64,000 bases of DNA from Algoriphagus sp. (GTDB taxonomy: Bacteria; Bacteroidota; Bacteroidia; Cytophagales; Cyclobacteriaceae), in the NCBI RefSeq assembly GCF_030694375.1, contig NZ_JAUXYL010000040.1, forward strand, positions 248,001-312,000, written 5' to 3'. Position numbers and translations under genes: made by a program. The notes below the pieces were generated by a model. That model was not told the DNA's origin. It ran no database searches and saw nothing but the letters and a program-made list of their open reading frames with translations. Shown here piece after piece: positions 44,377 to 52,210 of the stretch (the stretch's first letter is position 1; each line of letters opens with the position of its first letter).

Positions 44377-44553
44377 TCAACCGGCGTTCTTCTTATTCTG
44401 AACTTCAGTACGAATTTCCTGGGCCAGGTTTTTTAGGTCCTGCATTCCTTTTCTTACTCTAGTTCCGGCTGCTTGATTGCCCTTCTCATAGAATTTCTCG
44501 AAATCACCTTCTAGGTCCATTACAAGATTTTTTACTTCACTAAATCTGCTCAT
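44377..44553 (-). CDS. histone-H1-like small basic protein
   Basis: A 58-residue frame, read directly from the sequence: it begins MSRFSEVKNLVMDLEGDFEK and contains GNQAAGTRVRKGMQDL and a KKNAG end. This is the pattern of the small histone-H1-like (Hc1-type) proteins found in Cyclobacteriaceae and relatives, here mainly two long helices. The likely role is nucleoid binding, by homology only. It starts with ATG and ends just before a bidirectional terminator. It is easily missed because of its length. Confidence 0.8.
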   Translation of the reverse strand: MSRFSEVKNLVMDLEGDFEKFYEKGNQAAGTRVRKGMQDLKNLAQEIRTEVQNKKNAG

Positions 44554-44656
44554 AGTAAAAGTTTAATTTTAAGGTTGATGATAAGTTTATTACGATTCAA
44601 TATAGGTCAAATACTTACTAATTCAATCCAGAGGGCATTTTTTTTACTTTTTTTTT

Positions 44657-45907
44657 TTATTCGACAATCGATAGTGCCAATTCTGAATTTTTATAGAACC
44701 CACTAGTGAGCTTGTCTTTTACAGATGCGAATGCCCGGATGGTTTCCTCGACGTCCGCTATCGTATGAACTGCTGTAGGGATTAATCTCAAGATAATCAT
44801 TCCTTTAGGTATGACTGGGTAAATGACCACTGAACAGAAAATACCGTAATTTTCTCTCAAATCCCGAGATAGTGCTGCCGCTTCTCCAACAGTTCCATTG
44901 AGTACAACAGGGGTAACCGGAGAATCTGATCTTCCAGTGCTGAATCCATTATCATGGAGCCCTTTTCTCAAGGCATGAACGATTTTCCAAAGGTCATCCT
45001 TCAATTCCGGCTTAGACCTCAAAAGCTCAAGACGCTTAAGCGCCCCTTCTACAAGCAGCATCGGGAGCGATTTTGCGAAAATCTGCGAGCGCATATTGTA
45101 TCTCAAATAAAGAATCACATTTGCATCTCCCGCGATAAAGGCACCTATTGATGCCATAGATTTTGCAAAAGTGGAGAAGTATAAATCAATTTCTTCTTGT
45201 ACTCCTTGCTCTTCACCTGTTCCAGCACCGGTTTTACCCATTGTGCCAAAGCCATGCGCGTCATCTACCAAAAGTCTGAAATCAAATTTTTTCTTCAATT
45301 CAACGATTTCTTTCAGCTTACCTTGATCTCCTGTCATGCCAAATACACCTTCGGTGATGACCAAGATTCCGCCTCCGGTTTCTGCTGCCAGTTTGGTAGC
45401 GCGCTCCAGTTGCTTTTCGCAGTTTTCTATGTCGTTGTGAGGAAATACATAGCGCTTGCCCAAGTGCATTCTCAAGGCATCTATAATGCATGCGTGACAT
45501 TCGGAATCATAGACTACCACATCTTTTCGATCCAAAATAGAATCGATCACCGACATAATTCCCTGATATCCGTAATTCAACAAGTAGGATTTCTCTTTGC
45601 CAACAAACTCCGCCAACTCGTCCTCAAGCTGCTCATGCAGGCTGGTTTGACCCGACATCATTCGAGCTCCCATAGGATAAGCGGCTCCCCATTTCGCAGC
45701 AGCCTCAGCATCAGCTTTGCGTACTTCCGGGTGATTAGCCAAACCGAGGTAATTATTTAGGCTCCATGTTAGCACCTCTTTTCCCTGAAATCTCATACGA
45801 GGCGCAATTTCGCCTTCAAGTTTCGGGAATGAGAAATAGCCGTCTGCAAACTCAGAGTGTTTGCCCAAAGGGCCCATGTTCGTTTTTAATTTTGCAAATA
45901 GATCCAA
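44657..45907 (-). CDS. alpha-oxoamine synthase family PLP enzyme (serine palmitoyltransferase / cysteate acyltransferase type)
   Basis: A 416-residue fold-type-I PLP enzyme without signal peptide. TWSLNNYLGLANHPEVRKAD, GARMMSGQTSLHEQLEDELA, DDAHGFGTMGKTGAG and FSTFAKSMASIGAF (PLP Lys near residue 247) mark the alpha-oxoamine synthases. Relatives in Bacteroidota are serine palmitoyltransferase, which starts sphingolipid synthesis, and the cysteate acyltransferase of sulfonolipid synthesis; 2-amino-3-ketobutyrate CoA ligase is a more distant option. Sequence alone does not settle serine versus cysteate. The start is TTG at 45907, and a good promoter lies upstream. Confidence 0.85.
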   Translation of the reverse strand: MDLFAKLKTNMGPLGKHSEFADGYFSFPKLEGEIAPRMRFQGKEVLTWSLNNYLGLANHPEVRKADAEAAAKWGAAYPMGARMMSGQTSLHEQLEDELAEFVGKEKSYLLNYGYQGIMSVIDSILDRKDVVVYDSECHACIIDALRMHLGKRYVFPHNDIENCEKQLERATKLAAETGGGILVITEGVFGMTGDQGKLKEIVELKKKFDFRLLVDDAHGFGTMGKTGAGTGEEQGVQEEIDLYFSTFAKSMASIGAFIAGDANVILYLRYNMRSQIFAKSLPMLLVEGALKRLELLRSKPELKDDLWKIVHALRKGLHDNGFSTGRSDSPVTPVVLNGTVGEAAALSRDLRENYGIFCSVVIYPVIPKGMIILRLIPTAVHTIADVEETIRAFASVKDKLTSGFYKNSELALSIVE

Positions 45908-45960
45908 AGTAATATTGAATTTAGAGTTTCCTGAATTAATGAATTTTCATTAAAAGTGTT

Positions 45961-45992
45961 CAAAAATAATCTTTTACCCGTTGCAAAGCAAA
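45961..45992 (-). promoter_or_regulatory. Bacteroidota promoter of the alpha-oxoamine synthase gene
   Basis: On the minus strand, TATTTTTG (45961-45968) fits TAnnTTTG, and TTTG (45989-45992) lies 20 bp upstream, the expected -33 distance. The leader would be about 45 nt. Confidence 0.65.
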
Positions 45993-46226
45993 AATCCGCC
46001 CGTAAGCACTTGTATTCTTCATAAATCGAATATTTCCAAGCCAGTACAAAGTTGGATGATTATAAACGATCTGCCTAGAGCAGACTCGTCTGTCTGTCGG
46101 TAAAGTTCATTAAAGAGCGGTAATATGGCCTTTAAAAATCAATTACAAACACATAAAAGCTCGGATTTATTTCCTTATTTCGCTTCGCGCCAATTGCCCA
46201 ACCCAAATAATTCGTATTAGAGAACA
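45993..46226. other. gene-free stretch between divergent lipid and carboxylase genes
   Basis: No gene is seen. It contains a GCAGACTCGTCTGTCTG word near 46079, related to the GCCTGCCTG repeats, and AT-rich sequence upstream of the biotin carboxylase. Confidence 0.4.
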
Positions 46227-47723
46227 ATGCCAAAAATCAAAAAACTTTTAGTCGCAAATCGTGGTGAAATAGCACTTCGAATCATGCGTACAGCTCAGGA
46301 AATGGGAATCGCCACCGTAGCGGTTTTCTCAGAAGCCGATCGACTATCTCCGCATGTTAAATTTGCCGATGAGGCAGTTTGTCTTGGCCCCCCACCATCC
46401 AATCAGTCTTATTTATTGGGAGAAAAGATAATTCAAGTTTGTATAGAACTTGGAGTGGATGCCATTCATCCGGGGTATGGATTTCTTTCGGAAAATGCCG
46501 CTTTTGCCAAAAAAGTATCCGAGTCAGGTTTGATATTTGTCGGTCCTTCACCCGAATCAATAGAGGTCATGGGCTCAAAGCTTGCAGCTAAGCAGGCGGT
46601 TTCAAAATATGATATCCCCCTTGTCCCGGGAACAGAAGAAGCCATATCTGATATCCCAATTGCAAAGACAAGAGCAGCTGAAATAGGATATCCTATATTA
46701 ATAAAAGCCTCCGCCGGTGGAGGAGGCAAAGGAATGCGGATTGTTGAATCTGAGTCAGAATTTGAGGAGCAAATGAACCGGGCTGTTTCTGAAGCGCAAT
46801 CTGCATTTGGTGATGGAGCGGTATTTATCGAAAAATTCATCACTTCTCCTCGTCATATTGAGATTCAGGTTTTAGGGGATCAGCATGGAAATACGGTTTA
46901 TCTTTTTGAACGGGAATGCTCAATTCAACGTCGACATCAGAAAGTAATCGAAGAAGCACCATCAGCCGTGGTGTCGCCAGCAATGCGAAAAGCTATGGGT
47001 GAGGCCGCAGTAGGCGTTGCAAAAGCCTGCAATTATTATGGGGCCGGCACAGTGGAATTTATCGTCGATGATAAATTGAATTTTTACTTTTTGGAAATGA
47101 ACACCCGCCTTCAAGTAGAGCACCCGGTGACTGAAATGATCACGGGAAAAGATCTTGTTCGTGAGCAAATTTTAATAGCGGAGGGCAATCCCCTTTCTTT
47201 TGCCCAGGAAGACCTTAAGATTCATGGTCATGCTGTAGAAATTCGCGTTTACGCCGAAGATCCCAAAAACAATTTTCTGCCTGATATCGGAACTCTTGTC
47301 ACCTACAGAAGACCTCAAGGCCCCGGAATCCGTGTGGATGATGGCTTTGAGGAAGGAATGGAAATTCCCATCTATTATGATCCGATGATTGCCAAGCTGA
47401 TCACACATGGAGAAAACCGTCAGGATGCGATTGATCGCATGATACGTGCAATCAATGACTACCGGATTACAGGAATTCAAACTACCCTGGACTTTTGCAG
47501 ATTTGCTTTGGAGCACGAAGCTTTCGTTTCAGGTAATTTCGACACCAAGTTTGTAGAAAACTACTTTCGGCCTGAAAAATTGGAACCTGTTTTCTCAGAA
47601 GAAGAAAAGGAGTTGCTGGCAGCTTTGGCAGTGGAGTTTTTCGAAAAAGAAGAAAACCGTGTCAATCCTTCCAAGCCCATCAAGTCACTTCCCAGCACTA
47701 ATTGGAAAAACCGACTGGTCTGA
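46227..47723 (+). CDS. biotin carboxylase subunit (acyl-CoA carboxylase)
   Basis: A 498-residue biotin carboxylase. NRGEIALRIMRTAQEMGI starts the N-domain; DAIHPGYGFLSENAAFA follows. The ATP-grasp loop is ASAGGGGKGMRIV; the ERECSIQRRHQKVIEEAPS stretch and NTRLQVEHPVTEMITG hold the bicarbonate and biotin site. It carboxylates biotin using ATP and bicarbonate. The extra C-terminal ~45 residues, the lack of a neighbouring BCCP gene, and the length suggest a propionyl- or other acyl-CoA carboxylase subunit rather than fatty-acid AccC; this is inferred. It overlaps the next gene by one base. Confidence 0.88.
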   Translation: MPKIKKLLVANRGEIALRIMRTAQEMGIATVAVFSEADRLSPHVKFADEAVCLGPPPSNQSYLLGEKIIQVCIELGVDAIHPGYGFLSENAAFAKKVSESGLIFVGPSPESIEVMGSKLAAKQAVSKYDIPLVPGTEEAISDIPIAKTRAAEIGYPILIKASAGGGGKGMRIVESESEFEEQMNRAVSEAQSAFGDGAVFIEKFITSPRHIEIQVLGDQHGNTVYLFERECSIQRRHQKVIEEAPSAVVSPAMRKAMGEAAVGVAKACNYYGAGTVEFIVDDKLNFYFLEMNTRLQVEHPVTEMITGKDLVREQILIAEGNPLSFAQEDLKIHGHAVEIRVYAEDPKNNFLPDIGTLVTYRRPQGPGIRVDDGFEEGMEIPIYYDPMIAKLITHGENRQDAIDRMIRAINDYRITGIQTTLDFCRFALEHEAFVSGNFDTKFVENYFRPEKLEPVFSEEEKELLAALAVEFFEKEENRVNPSKPIKSLPSTNWKNRLV

Positions 47724-49033
47724 TGGCAGAAATTTTACCGCTTAAGGCCTGGAGATATAATGAGAAGCTCGCTCAAAATTTGGAAGACTTAACTGCCCCG
47801 CTTTTTGATGTGGTGTCGACCAAGCAAAGAGAAGTGCTCTACGGAAATCCCCTCAACAGTATCCATCTCTCTGTACCACAAGGAGAAAATCCCAGCGAAA
47901 ATGCTCAAAAGATTCTCCTGAGGTGGAAATCAGAAGGTGTTCTTGATCAGGATTCATTACCCGGAATCTATATTTACTACCAATATTTCCGTCTTCCGGG
48001 AGATCATGAGGAGCGCTGTAGAAAGGGATTCATCGCGCAGATAAAAGCCTACGATTGGGAGGAAAATCAGATTCTGCGCCATGAGAGCACGATTGTTTCT
48101 GCTGTGAATGACCGAATCGATTTACTTCGCGCTACAGAGATCCAGTCCAGTCCCACGCATGGCTTATATGAGGATGAAGGCACAGAATTAGAATTTCATA
48201 TGGATGCAGCCATCGCATCGCCCCTTTATGAATTGGAAGATTACCAAGGAGTCCGGGAAGTCTTGGGTGTGATTCACGATGCAAAAGTGATTTCGAGATT
48301 TTTAGCTGTTTTAGCTGATAAAAAAGTAATTCTCGCAGATGGACATCATCGCTTGGAAGGTGCAATTGAATATAAGAAATTACAGCAAAATGCTTTTCCT
48401 GAGGCCAAATGGAAAGGCTCTGATTATCATTTGATGTACTTGACCAATGTACACGGCAATCACCTGAAGATCCTTCCGACGCATCGGCTTTTTTATGGCT
48501 TGGATCTTTCGGAAGCTGAACTTTTAGATCGAATCGGCCTATGGTTTGACATCCGCCCATTTGGTGATGCGGATGAATTGGTCAATTACACGTTCCAAAG
48601 GAAATGGTCATTCGGATTGATTCTTTCGGAAGAAGCCTATGTAATCAAGTTTAAGCCTGATCGATTCGAAGAAGTTCGTCCTGAATTGCCGGAGTCATTG
48701 AGAAATCTTGATTTGGTAATTTTACACCACATCTTGTTTGAAAAGATTTTGGGATTGAATGGAGAGCAGCAGCGAAAGTCAGATCAATTGGCGTTTGAGC
48801 GGAATTTCTCAAGGTGTGTTCGTGAAGTTCGCTACGGGAAAGCAAGTTTTGCAATCATCACCCGGGAAATCGAATTGGAGCAAGTATTGGAAGTGTGCAA
48901 ATCCGGAGCAGTGATGCCTCAAAAATCCACCTATTTTTATCCAAAAGCACTCGGGGGATTGCTTTTTGGAAGTATTAAGCAGGAAGAATTTGATTATGAC
49001 TATGGAGCCTTTTTTGACCAAACTACACGATAA
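47723..49033 (+). CDS. DUF1015 family protein
   Basis: A 436-residue cytoplasmic protein from ATG 47723, whose first base is the last base of the biotin carboxylase stop (TGATG). The family signature ADGHHRLEGAIEYK lies in the middle, with LRHESTIVSAVNDRIDLLRA earlier and a MPQKSTYFYPK stretch near the end. DUF1015 is widespread and resembles ParB-like nucleotide-binding kinases around the DGHHR motif; a serine-kinase-like role is only a suggestion. The stop-start overlap and the maf overlap place it mid-operon. Confidence 0.8.
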   Translation: MAEILPLKAWRYNEKLAQNLEDLTAPLFDVVSTKQREVLYGNPLNSIHLSVPQGENPSENAQKILLRWKSEGVLDQDSLPGIYIYYQYFRLPGDHEERCRKGFIAQIKAYDWEENQILRHESTIVSAVNDRIDLLRATEIQSSPTHGLYEDEGTELEFHMDAAIASPLYELEDYQGVREVLGVIHDAKVISRFLAVLADKKVILADGHHRLEGAIEYKKLQQNAFPEAKWKGSDYHLMYLTNVHGNHLKILPTHRLFYGLDLSEAELLDRIGLWFDIRPFGDADELVNYTFQRKWSFGLILSEEAYVIKFKPDRFEEVRPELPESLRNLDLVILHHILFEKILGLNGEQQRKSDQLAFERNFSRCVREVRYGKASFAIITREIELEQVLEVCKSGAVMPQKSTYFYPKALGGLLFGSIKQEEFDYDYGAFFDQTTR

Positions 49034-49589
49034 ACGAATCATTTTGGCTTCCAATTCTCCCCGACGACAGGAGCTGTTGAAAGCCTTGGGAGTTGATTTT
49101 GAGGTGAAGGTTCATCCTGTGGATGAGACAGTCCCTACGGATTTACCAGCCGAGTATGCAGCAGCATATTTGTCAAAACTTAAGGCCGATAGCTTTCCGG
49201 TTCCCTTGGGAGAAAATGAAATCCTGATTACCGCGGATACCATTGTGATCGTGAAAGGCCGGATTTTGGGTAAGCCAAATTCGGAATTGGAGGCCTTTGA
49301 AATGATCAAAAGTCTATCGGGTGCCACGCATACGGTGATGACAGCGGTTACCTTCAAGGATTCCAAAAGACAGATTACCGTCGAAGATGAGGCAAAGGTT
49401 TCCTTTCGCTTTTTAGAAGAAGATGAAATCTGGTATTACATCCGAAACTTTAAGCCATTTGACAAAGCAGGTGCTTATGGGATACAGGAATGGATCGGAT
49501 TTGTAGGTGTGACTTCAATCGAAGGATCGTACTTCACCGTGATGGGCTTTCCTCAACATTTGGTCTATCAACAGCTGAAGAAGTGGTGA
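49002..49589 (+). CDS. maf: Maf-type nucleoside triphosphate pyrophosphatase
   Basis: A 195-residue protein from ATG 49002 (MEPFLTKLHDKRIILASNSP); ATG 48996 is also possible. Motifs are ASNSPRRQELLKALG, ITADTIVIVKGRILGKP, SGATHTVMTAV and KPFDKAGAYGIQEWIG, typical of dTTP/UTP-type Maf enzymes that clear unusual nucleotides. It overlaps the DUF1015 gene by 32 bp. Its last nine codons and stop (49560-49589) are also the first 30 bases of the 114-bp tandem repeat that follows. Confidence 0.92.
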   Translation: MEPFLTKLHDKRIILASNSPRRQELLKALGVDFEVKVHPVDETVPTDLPAEYAAAYLSKLKADSFPVPLGENEILITADTIVIVKGRILGKPNSELEAFEMIKSLSGATHTVMTAVTFKDSKRQITVEDEAKVSFRFLEEDEIWYYIRNFKPFDKAGAYGIQEWIGFVGVTSIEGSYFTVMGFPQHLVYQQLKKW

Positions 49590-50015
49590 AAATACAGTAC
49601 CTCACAGATGACACAGATCGACACAGATCCTAAGAAACCCATCTATGGACATCTGTGCTATCTATGAGTACTTTTGGTCTATCAACAGCTGAAGAAGTGG
49701 TGAAAAATCTGTACCGCACAGATAACGCGGATAGACACTGATCCTAAGAAACCAATCTGTGGACATCCGTGCTATCTGTGAGTACGTTTGATCTTTCATC
49801 AGCTGAAGAAGTGGTGAAAAATCTGTACCGCACAGATAACACAGATACGCACAGATCCTAAGAAACCCATCTATGGACATCCTTGCTATCTGTGAGCACT
49901 TTTGGTCTATCAACAGCTGAAGAAGTGGTGAAAATACTGTACGCACAGATAACACAGATACGCACAGATCCTAAGAAACCCATCTGTGGACATCCGTGCT
50001 ATCTGTGAGCACTTT
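49560..50015. repeat. tandem array, 4 x 114 bp, unit begins with the maf 3' end
   Basis: The word AGCTGAAGAAGTGG occurs at 49573, 49687, 49801 and 49915, exactly 114 bp apart. Each unit holds the last 30 bp of maf (TTGGTCTATCAACAGC... to the TGA), then CACAGATAACACAGATACGC, TCCTAAGAAACCCATCT, and ATCCGTGCTATCTGTGAG, which can fold back on the CACAGAT words. Copies differ by a few bases. The array ends 17 bp before the ATPase -7 box. It covers most of the gap 49590-50058. Confidence 0.85.
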
Positions 50016-50031
50016 AGAATTCAGATTGAAT

Positions 50032-50039
50032 TATCTTTG
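50032..50039 (+). promoter_or_regulatory. Bacteroidota -7 box (TATCTTTG) of the AAA ATPase gene
   Basis: A perfect TAnnTTTG match 19 bp before ATG 50059, supporting that start. The -33 position falls at about 50008-50012, within the last unit of the tandem array. Confidence 0.6.
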
Positions 50040-50058
50040 GCAAATTCGATGGCTTAGC

Positions 50059-50847
50059 ATGATCTTCCTTCAAAAAATAGCGCTCCCAACTGGAAATCCC
50101 CGGCAATTCCCCTTCAGCATTCCCGCTTTTAAGGGTTTGGAAACCATGGATTTCAAAAGTCCGATTACGGTTTTTGTTGGGGAAAATGGTTCGGGAAAAT
50201 CCACTTTACTCAAGGCTTTGGCCATGAAAATCAACCTTCCTGCGATCGGAAGCACAGATTTGGAGCAGGATGATACCTTAACTGGATTTAGGGATTTCAG
50301 TGAAGGTATCATTACCAGGTGGGAGCGGACCAAAACGTATCGGGGATTCTTTTTCCGTGCGGAGGATTACTTCGGCTTTGTGAAAAGGCTCCGATCCATC
50401 GATCAGGAACTGAAAGGGGACATTGTAGACTTTGAAAAAAATCTCAGCGGCTACGGTCTCAAAGTGGCTGTTGGTGCAATTCAGGGGCAAAAGGAAGCAC
50501 TGCAACGTAAATACGGGGATTTGACTCAGGTATCACATGGAGAAGGTTTTATCAAAGTTCTCCAAAGTCGCATCCAACCGGAAGGTATTTACCTGATTGA
50601 CGAACCTGAAGCCGCGCTTTCTCCGCAGCGTCAGTTGGCTCTTTTTTCCATGATTAAAAATCTGGCTGTAAATGAAAACTGTCAGTTTATCATAGCAACG
50701 CATTCTCCCATACTGATGAGTCTGCCGGAAGCTCAAATCATGCAGTTTGATGATACAGTACATGAAGTAAAAGTGGAAGAAACGGAGCACTTCACAATCA
50801 TGAAAAATTTCCTCAACAATCCAGGAGCGTTTCTTCGATACCTCTAG
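50059..50847 (+). CDS. stand-alone AAA/ABC-type ATPase (COG3910-like)
   Basis: A 262-residue ATPase from ATG 50059; the longer frame from 49996 begins within the repeat array and is rejected. Walker A is FVGENGSGKSTLLKAL, the signature region reads VSHGEGFIKVL, Walker B is YLIDEPEAALSPQRQL, and the H-loop is FIIATHSPILMSLP. This is the predicted ATPase type related to RecF/SMC-like and OLD-type heads, without any nuclease or coiled-coil insertion. Its partner is unknown. It overlaps the end of the convergent MBL gene by 4 bp. Confidence 0.85.
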   Translation: MIFLQKIALPTGNPRQFPFSIPAFKGLETMDFKSPITVFVGENGSGKSTLLKALAMKINLPAIGSTDLEQDDTLTGFRDFSEGIITRWERTKTYRGFFFRAEDYFGFVKRLRSIDQELKGDIVDFEKNLSGYGLKVAVGAIQGQKEALQRKYGDLTQVSHGEGFIKVLQSRIQPEGIYLIDEPEAALSPQRQLALFSMIKNLAVNENCQFIIATHSPILMSLPEAQIMQFDDTVHEVKVEETEHFTIMKNFLNNPGAFLRYL

Positions 50848-51923
50848 CCTACAAGCAGATTTTTACCTACAATTGGCTCGACCAAAGCTCCATTTACAGC
50901 ATCAGGATTAGCTTTTAACCAATCGAGTGGTTCTAAAAGCAATTCATCGGATAAGTCAAAGGTCCCAAAATGCATCGGGATGAAGTGCTTTCCACCCATC
51001 TCCTGAAAAACCTTGGCTGCATCCATCGGACTGATGTGGGCCGGATGCATAAACCACTCTGGCTTATAGGCCCCAACTCCCATCAGGGCATAGTCAGGGG
51101 AACCCATTGTTTCTGAGATCAATTTAAAATGAGGTCCATAACCAGAATCACTCATAAAGTAGATGGTACGCTCCCCGCTCTCGATATAGTAACCTCCCCA
51201 TAGTCGCTGATTGGTATCCAACAAACCTCTTCGTGACCAGTGCCTCGTTGGAAGGAAGGTAATTCTAAGGGACTCTTTTATGTCATAGGTTTGAAACCAG
51301 CCTGCTTCCTGAATCTTATTTTTGGGCATCCAAGATTGTATTAAGGATCTCATATTCATTCCGGTCAGGATTTGAGCCTGCGGCAAAAGTTTTCCCAGTA
51401 ATTTCAGCGTTGCTTCATCACAATGATCCCGATGGTCATGTGAAAGTAAAATATAATTCACATCGCGAAGTTGATCTGGATCGATAGGGAGGGCTGAATT
51501 ACGCTTCAGCACCCAGTTGTCCAGCCATACCGGATCTGTAAGAATGGTTACTCCTCCGATGTAAATAAGATAGCTCGCATGACCAAGCCAAATCAATTCA
51601 TCTCGCCCATTGGGATGAAATGTTCCGATGTGATTTACCTCAAGCCGTCTTTTATCGGTTTTTTTAGCTTCTTCCTGAGGATTCTTATCCAATTTCCACT
51701 TGAGGACAGCAGCCAAACTTGCCTCAAAGGGATGATATAAATTTTGGAAAGTTCCATCGCTGAGTCGGGGAGTGCCTTTCCAGCCATCGGGAGCTTTATC
51801 GTAAGGCAGCTTGGGATTCGAAGTGTGGGTCAAGGTAGGAGGTCCGTTTAAATCCAAGTTGGACAGAATAATTCCCGCAGGAATCACGGCAGCCAAACTG
51901 GTAAGAAAAGTTCTTCGTTTCAT
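50844..51923 (-). CDS. exported MBL-fold hydrolase (NAPE-PLD/UlaG-like)
   Basis: A 359-residue protein from ATG 51923 (MKRRTFLTSLAAVIPAG, a Tat-like or lipoprotein-like signal). WLGHASYLIYIGGVTILTDP begins the fold; SHDHRDHCD near residue 160 is the HxHxDH zinc site. FMSDSGYGPHF and PMHFGTFDLSDE supply the later ligands. The pattern is that of NAPE-PLD-like phosphodiesterases, so a lipid substrate is plausible, but UlaG-like lactonases are close. The gene is monocistronic. Confidence 0.85.
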   Translation of the reverse strand: MKRRTFLTSLAAVIPAGIILSNLDLNGPPTLTHTSNPKLPYDKAPDGWKGTPRLSDGTFQNLYHPFEASLAAVLKWKLDKNPQEEAKKTDKRRLEVNHIGTFHPNGRDELIWLGHASYLIYIGGVTILTDPVWLDNWVLKRNSALPIDPDQLRDVNYILLSHDHRDHCDEATLKLLGKLLPQAQILTGMNMRSLIQSWMPKNKIQEAGWFQTYDIKESLRITFLPTRHWSRRGLLDTNQRLWGGYYIESGERTIYFMSDSGYGPHFKLISETMGSPDYALMGVGAYKPEWFMHPAHISPMDAAKVFQEMGGKHFIPMHFGTFDLSDELLLEPLDWLKANPDAVNGALVEPIVGKNLLVG

Positions 51924-51995
51924 TGCAACTGATTTCAAAATACGAACTCCATAGAAAGCTAAAAAGTTGCTTTGGTACAGATCAAGCCTAAAATC

Positions 51996-52030
51996 AAAAG
52001 CCGATCATGAAATAATTCCGACCGGCTTTT
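51996..52030. terminator. hairpin between MBL and hppD genes
   Basis: AAAAGCCG and CGGCTTTT (51996-52003, 52023-52030) form an 8-bp stem with a 19-nt loop. On the minus strand it lies downstream of hppD and ends in a T-rich tract; it could terminate hppD transcription. Confidence 0.45.
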
Positions 52031-52130
52031 GGATGAAGCTGATTGTTATCTTCAAGTCAATAGACCCGCTTTCTTAACAATAAGCTTCTTTAACGATAAA
52101 ATTACTAATGAAACGCTTGAATTCAGGAAT

Positions 52131-52154
52131 CTTCGGTCATCGGTCATCGGTCTT
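52131..52154. repeat. CGGTCAT short repeat tract
   Basis: CTTCGGTCATCGGTCATCGG contains three copies of CGGTCWT. The same word occurs near 32343 and resembles the arms at 38932 and 39119. No gene lies in 51924-52210. Confidence 0.5.
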
Positions 52155-52210
52155 ACGTCCCGTTGATCAAATTAATAAGGCTGATTGGCATCATTACGGA
52201 GGATCACAAA

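Noticed and set aside
49662..49955. 97-residue minus-strand frame with internally repeated peptide
   Set aside because: Its repetition follows the 114-bp DNA repeat; there is no sign of selection on the peptide.
49560..50015. CRISPR array
   Set aside because: Regular spacing was considered, but whole 114-bp units repeat with no unique spacers and no cas genes are present.
50059..51923. AAA ATPase and MBL hydrolase as a two-gene defence system
   Set aside because: The genes are convergent, not co-transcribed, and the MBL protein carries an export signal while the ATPase is cytoplasmic.
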